DNA of 7,128 nt. It comes from Gemmatimonadota bacterium. Its GTDB lineage: Bacteria > Gemmatimonadota > Gemmatimonadetes > Longimicrobiales > UBA6960. The DNA lies in the NCBI GenBank assembly GCA_022564535.1, contig JADFLD010000101.1, positions 1 to 7,128 of the forward strand. Reading direction: 5' to 3'. The translations under genes and the position numbers were made by a program. The notes below the pieces were generated by a model. It searched no databases. It was not told the DNA's origin and was given only the letters and a program-made list of their open reading frames with translations. This document shows, piece by piece, positions 1 to 6,468 of the stretch (positions within the stretch are counted from its first letter, which is position 1; each line of letters starts with the position of its first letter).

Positions 1-593
1 TTCTCGGAGGTTCGTTCCCGCCGCCGCCTACCGCACCTCCGGCTCCGTCGGGGCCGTCTCCGTCCAGCCACGGCGGCCTCGCGTTCGCTGCGACCTGCGC
101 CCCAACGGTCCGTCAATGCTTTACGTCCGGGATCATTCGTGTATGGGCCGATGACGTTGTGAGGTCGCGCTTGGGTGACGACCTCTTCCTTCTCAACCCC
201 ACGGTAGAGGCCGATTTCGACTTCCTGACCTTCGACCAATTCGGCGTTCCGACCAGCCTGGTCGGGTCGATCTCCATCGACGGCGATCTCCGGGCACGCC
301 TCAACAGCGTCGTCACTGGCTACGACATTGAGGATGGGGTAACGACAGGGCCGTTTACCGCCCCTTCCACGACGACGGTTCAGGTTACCGGGAGCGTGAT
401 GCTCCTCGGGTCCGCAACCGACTCGAGCGGTGATCCGGTAGCCTCCGCGGATCTCGATATCGAGTTCGGGATCACCGGAATCGGGACGACTGAGATGCTC
501 ACGATCCGGCTCGACGCCGAGGTCGAATTCGAAAACGAGGATGGCAGCATCGAGATCGGTGTCATCGTCGCACACATAAGGCTACGCCGATGA
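1..593 (+). CDS. Beta-rich, probably exported protein with proline-rich linker, 5' end outside window
   Basis: I do not recognise this protein. The frame whose codons begin at base 3 is open from the window edge to the TGA at 591-593, giving 196 visible residues. The first visible stretch (bases 18-68) encodes a Pro/Ala/Ser linker starting PPPPTAPPAPSGPSPSS, of the kind often found after a lipoprotein signal. The rest is made of short alternating strands rich in Thr, Val, Asp and Gly (for example VQVTGSVMLLGSATDSSGD and LTIRLDAEVEFENEDGSIE), which suggests a secreted beta-sandwich or beta-barrel-like fold with no membrane helices. A GTG at 159 could serve as an internal start, but no Shine-Dalgarno-like purine run precedes it and the frame stays open upstream, so a start left of the window is preferred. 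The stop overlaps the ATG of the next gene (ATGA at 590-593), implying one transcript with the barrel and lipoprotein genes. The reading frame before about base 150 is the least certain part, because another frame also has GC-rich third positions there. Confidence 0.6.
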   Translation, partial: LGGSFPPPPTAPPAPSGPSPSSHGGLAFAATCAPTVRQCFTSGIIRVWADDVVRSRLGDDLFLLNPTVEADFDFLTFDQFGVPTSLVGSISIDGDLRARLNSVVTGYDIEDGVTTGPFTAPSTTTVQVTGSVMLLGSATDSSGDPVASADLDIEFGITGIGTTEMLTIRLDAEVEFENEDGSIEIGVIVAHIRLRR

Positions 594-1960
594 GACGAGC
601 CGCCATCGTCGGAGCGCTGAGAGCGCTCCTCGCTTCCCCGAACGGGGTCATCGCTCAGATGTCACCCGGCGCCCGGTCCGTCGCGATGGGAGGGGGCGGT
701 ATGGTGTTCGCGACCGGGGTTGACGCCGTCGAGTGGAATCCGGCGAACTTGGGATGGGCCGGCGGCTGGACCTTTCTTACCGTCGAAGTGGGCGTTTCCG
801 CGATCAGCCTTGGCGCGACCTTCGACGAGATCCTAGCGATCCTCGGTGAGGACGTTCTCGGGGCCGGGGATCTCGACGTCGCTCAGATCATCAACAACTT
901 GCCGAGCGACGGTTTCCGACTCTCGGCGGTCAGCGAAGGGTATGCTACCGCGTGGGGCGCCGAGAAGGCAGAACTTCCGACGCCCACGACTCCGCTCCCC
1001 ACGGTCGGCATCGCGATTGGACCGATCGGGATTCGCGTCCGGAGCAGATTTCTCTCTGAGATGACGCTCAGCAAGGAGTTGGCCGATCTCATCGGCAACG
1101 GTTTCGTCCAGGAGAATATTCAGAGCTACGCGGTTGGAAACACCGGGTGGCGCACGACGTCTTTCTCCGAAGTGACCGTGTCGTACGGCACTACGCTGGG
1201 CGGCTTGCTCTCGGTTGGCGTGGGTGGCCGTTATGTCATGGGCCACGGGATGATCAGCGGCCGGTTCTTCGAGCCCGAGATCGACTTGAGTTGCATCGGA
1301 GACCCGCTGCCTCCGGATTGTACTCCACTCTCAGTGCAAACCGTTGCGGTGGAAGCGACAACCGGCACCGGATACGGCTTGGACATCGGATTCTCGCTGG
1401 CCCTGCCGGCCGGATTCCGAGCAGCGGTGTCCGGTACGAACGTCGTTCAGCGTATGACATGGGACGAGGGACTGGTGTCGCACAGTGCGACGTTCACCGA
1501 CCAGGACTTCGACGATGCGGAGGACTTCATCGACCTCCTCGATCGGTTCGAGACCGAACCGGTCACGCCGAATGCCGTCAGCCTTGCGGTCTACGAAGCT
1601 TCGCGGGGTCTGTTCGAAGAGTCGTACTTCCCCCAGGTGTTCCGGGCGGGGCTCGGTTGGCAGGCGGGCGGTACGAGCCTCGAAGCGGTGGGCATCAAGG
1701 TGTCCCCCCGAGGCCGGTACGCCTCTGCGTGGGACGAGCGCATATCGATCGGGATCGAGCAGAAGCTCCCGCTCTTGACATTACGGGCTGGTATGGCCCG
1801 GGCGCCCGACGGCCTCGGGGCACTCACGGGTGGCGTTGGTCTTGGCCTGGGACCGCTCAAGATCGAGGCGAGCGGCGGGAAATTCACCGGTCGTGAGGGC
1901 GCGTTGTGGGATGGCTACTACGGGACGATCGCCATCCAGATCAAGGGAGGCGGGTCATGA
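590..1960 (+). CDS. Predicted outer-membrane beta-barrel protein, PorV/TraF/DUF5723-like
   Basis: The 456-residue product looks like an outer-membrane barrel. Just after the N-terminus it carries the signature of FadL/PorV/UPF0164/TraF-type barrels: a GARSVAMGGGGMVF segment (residues 27-40) followed by VEWNPANLGW (47-56). The remainder alternates short amphipathic strands with Gly-rich turns (for example 196-216, 260-283, 350-373, 385-402, 411-430, 443-452). A long acidic, probably helical insert lies at about 303-345, and Cys235 and Cys244 could form a disulfide in a loop. The N-terminus (about 1-23, ending VIAQ) resembles a signal peptide, but Arg11 and a Pro-Asn-Gly interrupt its hydrophobic core. 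The protein ends in GGGS rather than a terminal aromatic residue. AAGG at 578-581 sits 8 bases before the ATG. The start overlaps the previous stop and the stop overlaps the next start, so translation is probably coupled. The fold class is fairly secure. The exact family and cargo are not; it could be a transporter or a secretion-associated barrel. Confidence 0.72.
   Translation: MRRAAIVGALRALLASPNGVIAQMSPGARSVAMGGGGMVFATGVDAVEWNPANLGWAGGWTFLTVEVGVSAISLGATFDEILAILGEDVLGAGDLDVAQIINNLPSDGFRLSAVSEGYATAWGAEKAELPTPTTPLPTVGIAIGPIGIRVRSRFLSEMTLSKELADLIGNGFVQENIQSYAVGNTGWRTTSFSEVTVSYGTTLGGLLSVGVGGRYVMGHGMISGRFFEPEIDLSCIGDPLPPDCTPLSVQTVAVEATTGTGYGLDIGFSLALPAGFRAAVSGTNVVQRMTWDEGLVSHSATFTDQDFDDAEDFIDLLDRFETEPVTPNAVSLAVYEASRGLFEESYFPQVFRAGLGWQAGGTSLEAVGIKVSPRGRYASAWDERISIGIEQKLPLLTLRAGMARAPDGLGALTGGVGLGLGPLKIEASGGKFTGREGALWDGYYGTIAIQIKGGGS
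1943..1950 (+). promoter_or_regulatory. Ribosome binding site fixing the lipoprotein start
   Basis: AAGGGAGG lies 6 bases before the ATG at 1957, a near-ideal Shine-Dalgarno match. It sits inside the last codons of the barrel gene. It supports the 1957 start over the upstream ATG at 1906, which would bury the lipoprotein signal. Confidence 0.75.
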
Positions 1961-3306
1961 TCAAGATGAGCCGTCCGTTCGCTGCGCTGCTCCTCGCGCT
2001 AGCGGCCAACTCGTGCGTGGACGCGGTCGGCCCGGAGGCCTCGGGCGGTGTTTCGCTCCAACTCGCGGTCGTAGGCCCCCAGGCGGTGTCTCAGGATGAG
2101 ATGGACGCGCTGGGTGACGTGTTCGACCTCGTGGACAGGTATACCGTCGTCATCGTCGACTCGCTCACGCAAGAGGTGCTGGTTGTCGACACGATCGACA
2201 TCACGCCTGGCGGACTCCTTCATACGCTCGACATCGACGTGCCGGATGACCTATTTGGTCGAAGGGTGACCATCACGCTGATCGCCTACGTCGGCGGGAA
2301 CGAGGTATACCGTTCCGTACACACTACTTCGTTCGATGACGGGGTAACCGCGACCCCGATCGAGCTCGAGATCCGCTACACGGGCCCGGGCATCCGCGGT
2401 ACGATTTCGGACGCGAATGGGGATCCGGTCGGGGGCGTAAGCGTAGACCTTCAAGGCGCATCGATGATCGCTGCGGTTTCGACAGAGATCGATGGGACGT
2501 ATCTGTTCGTTGACGTCCCGTTGGGCACCTACGACGTGCAGCCGACGCCCCCTGGAAGTTCTTTCGTATGCCCCGGCTTCCGCACGGTGACTGTCGCGTC
2601 GGCCAGCGATGCGATCGTGGCGGACTTCGGCACCAGTAGCACGGTCTGTGGAACGAGCGTTCTCGTCGTGTCCGGCGGGGACTTTAACGAGACCGATATC
2701 GTCGAAACCATGCTTTCGAACGACCCGAACCTAGCGATCTCGACGTTCTTCTATGTGAACCAGTTGCCGGGCATCGATTTGTTGAAGCAGTACGACATCG
2801 TGCTGTTATTCATGAACGGATTGTTCGACGAGTCAGTGGCTCTCGGTACCGAGATCGCCGATTACGTCAATCTCGGTGGGAACGTCGTCATCGGTTCCTT
2901 CTATTGGCAGGGTCGCAGGGACGGCGGGCTCGGGTCACCGGGATGGGGCGCGCTCGAGGCCGTCGATCCTTTCGCGAGTGATGGCGGTGCGACGTATACG
3001 CTCGTCACACTCGACACGAACACCCTCGTGGCCCATCCGCTGACGGTTGGCGTGAACACTCTTACGTCGACCGTGGGATACTCGAGCGGTGTCACGGCGC
3101 GGTCGGGGACGATCGTCGTGGCGAGTTGGAGTGACGGTGCGCCACTCATCGGCTACCGGGTTCTGCCCGGGGGTCAGCGCATTGTCGCCGTGAGCCTCTT
3201 CCCGGCGGCCGGCGCCTCCGCGACCGGCGACACCCAGGCACTTTGGGAGAACGCCGTGAATTGGGCAGGTGCGGCGGGTGGTCCGGCTCCGGCCGGAGGT
3301 GGTTGA
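1957..3306 (+). CDS. Surface lipoprotein with CarboxypepD_reg-like and GATase1/ThuA-like domains
   Basis: The 449-residue product begins with a lipoprotein-type signal: basic Lys3/Arg6, a hydrophobic core at residues 8-17, and a lipobox-like AANSC ending at Cys20. Residues 30-140 form a beta-rich region. Residues 146-200 match a carboxypeptidase-regulatory-like (transthyretin-type) domain, with IRGTISDANGDPVGGVSVDL, then EIDGTYLFVDVPLGTYDV. Residues 232-440 look like an alpha/beta class I glutamine-amidotransferase or ThuA-like fold: SVLVVSGGDF strand, helix, YDIVLLFMNG strand, IADYVNLGGNVVIGSF, and C-terminal QRIVAVSLFP with an ALWENAVNW helix. The only cysteines after the lipobox are Cys205 and Cys231, neither at a nucleophile elbow, so amidotransferase activity is unlikely and a binding or structural role is inferred. 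The tail is Gly/Pro/Ala-rich. The start at 1957 is chosen over an in-frame ATG at 1906 because it exposes the signal peptide, overlaps the previous stop as ATGA, and has a strong ribosome site. Specific function unknown. Confidence 0.75.
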   Translation: MIKMSRPFAALLLALAANSCVDAVGPEASGGVSLQLAVVGPQAVSQDEMDALGDVFDLVDRYTVVIVDSLTQEVLVVDTIDITPGGLLHTLDIDVPDDLFGRRVTITLIAYVGGNEVYRSVHTTSFDDGVTATPIELEIRYTGPGIRGTISDANGDPVGGVSVDLQGASMIAAVSTEIDGTYLFVDVPLGTYDVQPTPPGSSFVCPGFRTVTVASASDAIVADFGTSSTVCGTSVLVVSGGDFNETDIVETMLSNDPNLAISTFFYVNQLPGIDLLKQYDIVLLFMNGLFDESVALGTEIADYVNLGGNVVIGSFYWQGRRDGGLGSPGWGALEAVDPFASDGGATYTLVTLDTNTLVAHPLTVGVNTLTSTVGYSSGVTARSGTIVVASWSDGAPLIGYRVLPGGQRIVAVSLFPAAGASATGDTQALWENAVNWAGAAGGPAPAGGG

Positions 3307-3332
3307 TCGACTGAGATAGCTTCTCTGGGAAC

Positions 3333-3369
3333 ACGACGGCCCGGGCGGACTCTCCGCTCGGGCCGTCGT
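3333..3369. terminator. GC-rich hairpin between convergent genes, probable bidirectional terminator
   Basis: Bases 3333-3348 pair with 3354-3369 as a 16-bp stem with a single G-T wobble (3344 with 3358) and a 5-base loop (actct). It begins 26 bases after the lipoprotein stop and ends 11 bases before the last base of the fadI gene on the other strand. The U-tract is weak on both sides: only TT follows on the + strand and GTGTT on the - strand. It is therefore not a textbook Rho-independent site, but the position and stem strength fit a shared transcription end. Confidence 0.7.
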
Positions 3370-3380
3370 TCGTTGGGCCG

Positions 3381-4655
3381 TCAGCCGCGTTCGACCACCA
3401 TCGCGAAGCCCATGCCTCCGGCGGCGCAGACTGTGATCAGACCGAACTCCACGTCGCGGCGCCCCATCTCGTTCAGGATCGTGACCGTGAGTCGGGCCCC
3501 GGTCGCGCCGAATGGATGCCCGATCGACAGGGACCCCCCCATTACGTTGATGAGGTCGAGGTCCGGGTGCCCCACGGCCGACGAGCGACCGAGCTCCTCC
3601 TCTGCGAATTTCCCGGAAGAGAGGGCCTGAAGATTCGAGAGCACCTGGGCTGCGAAGGCCTCGTGCATCTCCATGAGACCGATATCCTTCATGGAGAGTC
3701 CTGCCCGGTCGAGAGCCAAGGGCGCAGCGTACGCGGGCCCTTGCAGGAGTTGGGCGGCTGGATCGAGTGCGGTCCACGCCCAGCTGCGGACGAAGCCGAG
3801 GGGTTCGATGCCTTCTGCGGCAGCCTTCTCACTGTTCATGAGAACGACCGCCGACGCGCCGTCGGTCAGCGGTGAGGAGTTCCCGGCGGTCACGGAACCG
3901 TGACGGCGATCGAACGCGGGCCTCAGCTTGGCGAGCTTCTCCAGCGAAGTGTCCCGACGGATACCGTTGTCTCGTGTCACCACCGTCTCGAAGTTTGGCG
4001 GCCCATAGACCGGGGCGATCTCGGCGGTCAGCCGGCCGTCGTCCGTGCCAGCGGCGGCCAGTTCGTGAGAGCGTAGGGCCCACGCGTCCTGATCCTCGCG
4101 GGAGATGCCGTTCTCCTTCGCCATGCGCTCAGCCGACGCACCCATGGTCTCGCCGGTCGTGACCTCCGCGATCGCCGGCGTCACGGGAACGAGATCGCGT
4201 GGGCGGATGGAGCGGAACGGCGCGAGCCGCTGACCCAGCGTCTTTCCTCTGGAGGCCGCGACCAACGCTTTGGAGAGCTTGTCGCTCACGGTGATCGGAA
4301 TGCGTGACAGCGACTCCGCGCCCCCCGCGATCACGACGTCCGCCTGGCCGACTTCGATCATCTGAGCGGCGTCCGCGATCGCTTGGTTGGCGGACGCACA
4401 GGCGCGAGAAACGGATACGGCAGGGACGTTCTTCGGAAGGACCGCCAGCCCGACCTCGCGAGCGATGTTCGGTGCCTGCGTATCGTGGACCACCGTCCCG
4501 TAGATCAGGTGATCGACCTGAGCACCCTTGAGTCCACTGCGAGCCAGGGCATCGCGTACGGCGACCTTGCCCAGCTCGATCGCCGACAGATCGGCGATCG
4601 CGGTGCCCGAGCGCATGAAGGCGGTACGGCATCCGGCGATGATCGCGGTCTTCAC
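3381..4655 (-). CDS. fadI: Acetyl-CoA C-acyltransferase (thiolase), FadI type
   Basis: This 424-residue cytoplasmic thiolase cleaves 3-ketoacyl-CoA with CoA to release acetyl-CoA, the last step of fatty-acid beta-oxidation. The reaction is reversible in the family. All catalytic elements are visible: acyl-accepting Cys86 in SVSRACASANQAI, His331 in MHEAFAAQ, His380 in GGSLSIGHPFGATGAR, and proton-shuttling Cys410 in CAAGGMG. FadI/trifunctional-beta character rather than FadA or AtoB is suggested by APNIAREVGL (61-70), the loop-domain region RPRDLVPVTPAIAEVTTGE (151-169), and RPAFDRRHGSVTAGNSSPLT (245-264), which closely resemble remembered E. coli FadI. The length fits FadI (about 436). The start is GTG at 4655, backed by GGAG 8 bases upstream, and puts MKTAIIAGCRTAF at the usual thiolase N-terminus. 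It lies 60 bases downstream of the symporter gene and is probably co-transcribed with it. No FadJ-like partner is in the window, so the physiological pathway (degradative or acetoacetyl-CoA/ketone turnover) stays open. Confidence 0.9.
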   Translation of the reverse strand: MKTAIIAGCRTAFMRSGTAIADLSAIELGKVAVRDALARSGLKGAQVDHLIYGTVVHDTQAPNIAREVGLAVLPKNVPAVSVSRACASANQAIADAAQMIEVGQADVVIAGGAESLSRIPITVSDKLSKALVAASRGKTLGQRLAPFRSIRPRDLVPVTPAIAEVTTGETMGASAERMAKENGISREDQDAWALRSHELAAAGTDDGRLTAEIAPVYGPPNFETVVTRDNGIRRDTSLEKLAKLRPAFDRRHGSVTAGNSSPLTDGASAVVLMNSEKAAAEGIEPLGFVRSWAWTALDPAAQLLQGPAYAAPLALDRAGLSMKDIGLMEMHEAFAAQVLSNLQALSSGKFAEEELGRSSAVGHPDLDLINVMGGSLSIGHPFGATGARLTVTILNEMGRRDVEFGLITVCAAGGMGFAMVVERG

Positions 4656-4663
4656 GTGATCTG

Positions 4664-4667
4664 CTCC
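4664..4667 (-). promoter_or_regulatory. Ribosome binding site for the GTG start of fadI
   Basis: On the - strand TTGGAGCAGATCAC precedes the GTG. The GGAG core is 8 bases from the start codon. It supports initiation at GTG 4655 even though no ATG is available at the conserved thiolase N-terminus. Confidence 0.55.
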
Positions 4668-4715
4668 AAGGCGAGTGTCTGGTCCAGTACCCCGGAAGGC
4701 GTAGACGTTTCTCGG

Positions 4716-6266
4716 CTAGCCTTCCACTCCGCTGGAGATCGACGTGGCCCACTCCGGCAGGACTGACGGGTCGATGTCGAATACCACGGTTCCGACAGTG
4801 AACACGACGGCCGAGATGAGCAGGGCTCCGACCAGATTCAGGACGATGCCGATGCGGGCCATCTCGCCAACCGAAATCCGGTCGCTGCCGAAGACGATGG
4901 CGTTGGGTGGCGTCGCCACGGGCATCATGAATGCACACGATGCCGACAGCGTAGCGGGGATCATCAGGATGAGCGGGTGGGTTTCGGTGACGACCGCCAC
5001 GGATGCCAGAATCGGCAGGATCATCTCTGTGGTCGCCAGGTTGCTCGTCAGCTCGGTCAGGAATGTGAGCACGAGGCACACAAGGAGGATCATCAGGAAC
5101 GTCGGGAGACTCGCGAGCACCTCGAACTGATTGCCGACGATCTGTGCGAGGCCGGTCTGCTGGAAACCGGCCGCGAGCGCGAAGCCCCCGCCGAAGAGCA
5201 GGACGATGTTCCAGGGGAGGCGTGGGATGACGTCCGGGCCCATGATTCGATCTGCGCCCTTGCTCCTGTCCTTCGTCGGGATGAAGAACAGCAGCGAGGC
5301 CATCGCGATGGCGACTGTGCCGTCGTCGATCATCTCCGGGAACGGAAGGAGACGCGACCAACCCGGGATCGTGCCGATGCCCACCTGCAGGTCGACGCGA
5401 AAGACCCAGAGCAGCGCGGTACTGGCGAAGACCGCGAGCACGGTCTTCTCCTCGAACGAGATGGCTCCGAGCGCGTCCCGCGCTCTCGTCACGACGTCGC
5501 GATCGACTTCGATCTCGTCCGACGCGCGGTAGAAGACGCGCGTGATCAGAAGCCAAGCGACCACGAGGAGCACGATACCGATCGGAAGCGACATCACCAT
5601 CCACTGTCCGAACGCGATCGGCGGAGCATCTGGGAAGATGATTTCGAAGATACGCACGAAGGACAGGTTCGGCGGTGTGCCGACGAGCGTGGTGAGGCCG
5701 CCGACCGAGCACGCATATGCGATGCCGAGCATGAGGCCCACGGCGAACTTGTGAGTCCGCTCCTTGCCGAATTCGTCCTCGATCTGGAGGACCATCGCCA
5801 GGCCGATCGGGACCATCATCACGGCTGTGGCCGTGTTCGAGATCCACATCGACAGGAACGCCGAGGCGAGCATGAAGCCGAGCACGATGCGGGTCGGGCC
5901 TCCCCCGACCGCGTGGATGATGTTGAGGGCGATGCGCTTGTGAAGGTCCCACTTCTCCATGGTCAGCGCGATCATGAAGCCACCGATGAAGAGCACGATC
6001 GTGCTGTTGAAGTAGACAGGTGCGGTCGCCCTCCCGCTCATGATGCCCAGAACCGGGTAGAGGATGAGGGGAAGCAGGGCCGTGGCGAAGAGAGGGATCG
6101 CGTCGCTCACCCACCAGATGGCCATCAGCAAGGCGACGGCTGCGAGTCGGCTCGCTGGAACGTTCGCCGGATCGACGGGGAACGCCATCAGAAAAAGGAA
6201 CGCTGCGAGTCCGAGCCAGAGTCCGATCGTCCGGCCCCTGCCGCCCTGCTTCCGTTGGATTGCCAT
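4716..6266 (-). CDS. SLC13/DASS family sodium:carboxylate symporter
   Basis: The 516-residue inner-membrane protein has about 11-13 hydrophobic segments and the inverted-repeat hallmarks of the divalent anion:sodium symporter (DASS/SLC13, INDY) family. The first half carries SNT in WISNTATAVMMVPI (residues 141-154) and GTPPN (196-200). The second carries TELTSNLATTEMILPI (404-419) and ATPPN (451-455). In known structures these paired Ser-Asn-Thr-like hairpins bind the carboxylate and sodium ions. Here the second copy reads SNL, comparable to the SNV of animal SLC13 proteins. Likely substrates are C4-dicarboxylates or citrate, but sulfate transport cannot be excluded from sequence alone. The start at ATG 6266 is chosen because a short basic N-terminus (MAIQRKQGGRGR) leads straight into the first membrane segment; the longer in-frame extension to 6482 is polar, Arg-rich and overlaps apt. 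A modest GGAAG lies 3 bases before the ATG. The gene ends in TAG, 60 bases before fadI, suggesting a two-gene operon. Confidence 0.9.
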   Translation of the reverse strand: MAIQRKQGGRGRTIGLWLGLAAFLFLMAFPVDPANVPASRLAAVALLMAIWWVSDAIPLFATALLPLILYPVLGIMSGRATAPVYFNSTIVLFIGGFMIALTMEKWDLHKRIALNIIHAVGGGPTRIVLGFMLASAFLSMWISNTATAVMMVPIGLAMVLQIEDEFGKERTHKFAVGLMLGIAYACSVGGLTTLVGTPPNLSFVRIFEIIFPDAPPIAFGQWMVMSLPIGIVLLVVAWLLITRVFYRASDEIEVDRDVVTRARDALGAISFEEKTVLAVFASTALLWVFRVDLQVGIGTIPGWSRLLPFPEMIDDGTVAIAMASLLFFIPTKDRSKGADRIMGPDVIPRLPWNIVLLFGGGFALAAGFQQTGLAQIVGNQFEVLASLPTFLMILLVCLVLTFLTELTSNLATTEMILPILASVAVVTETHPLILMIPATLSASCAFMMPVATPPNAIVFGSDRISVGEMARIGIVLNLVGALLISAVVFTVGTVVFDIDPSVLPEWATSISSGVEG

Positions 6267-6468
6267 CGACTTCCGAGTGGGTGGTTTGTGTTGGTGGGCG
6301 GAAACGGTCCGGCAACCTGGGGTGACGCGTCGTCGGCGTCCAGCGTCCATCCGCCACGGGTCGCCGCTGAGTGGGAAGGCGAGAACGGAACGCTGGAGCC
6401 AGGTTGGACGGCGGATCCCCAAAGGGCGTACGTTGGCGCGGCGTAGTGGCCTCCGCTCGAACATACCC
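6267..6468. promoter_or_regulatory. Divergent intergenic region between symporter and apt
   Basis: These 202 bases separate two genes transcribed away from each other, so promoters for both must lie here or inside neighbouring coding sequence. I see no confident sigma-70 pair. On the - strand TTGCCG (6309-6314) and AACACA (6286-6291), 17 bases apart, form a weak -35/-10-like pair ending about 20 bases before the symporter ATG. On the + strand a TTGGCG at 6433-6438 is a possible -35, but no good -10 follows. No riboswitch-like or strongly palindromic operator was recognised. Confidence 0.35.

Noticed and set aside
1147..1896. Open frame of 249 codons on the + strand inside the barrel gene
   Set aside because: It is an out-of-frame Arg/Gly/Pro-rich shadow of the barrel coding sequence, without a ribosome site or motif.
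2935..3777. Open frame of 280 codons on the - strand across the end of the lipoprotein gene and the end of fadI
   Set aside because: It crosses the terminator hairpin and two supported genes, is Arg-rich, and shows no domain.
4977..6446. Long + strand open frame of 489 codons antisense to the symporter
   Set aside because: Its predicted product is an extremely charged, low-complexity Asp/Glu/His/Arg sequence, as expected from reading the reverse complement of hydrophobic membrane codons in GC-rich DNA. No domain is visible and the opposite strand encodes a clear SLC13 protein.
6064..6468. Upstream extension of apt by 135 codons
   Set aside because: It would lie antisense to the symporter N-terminus and add non-homologous low-complexity sequence. 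The apt family begins near the ATG at 6469.
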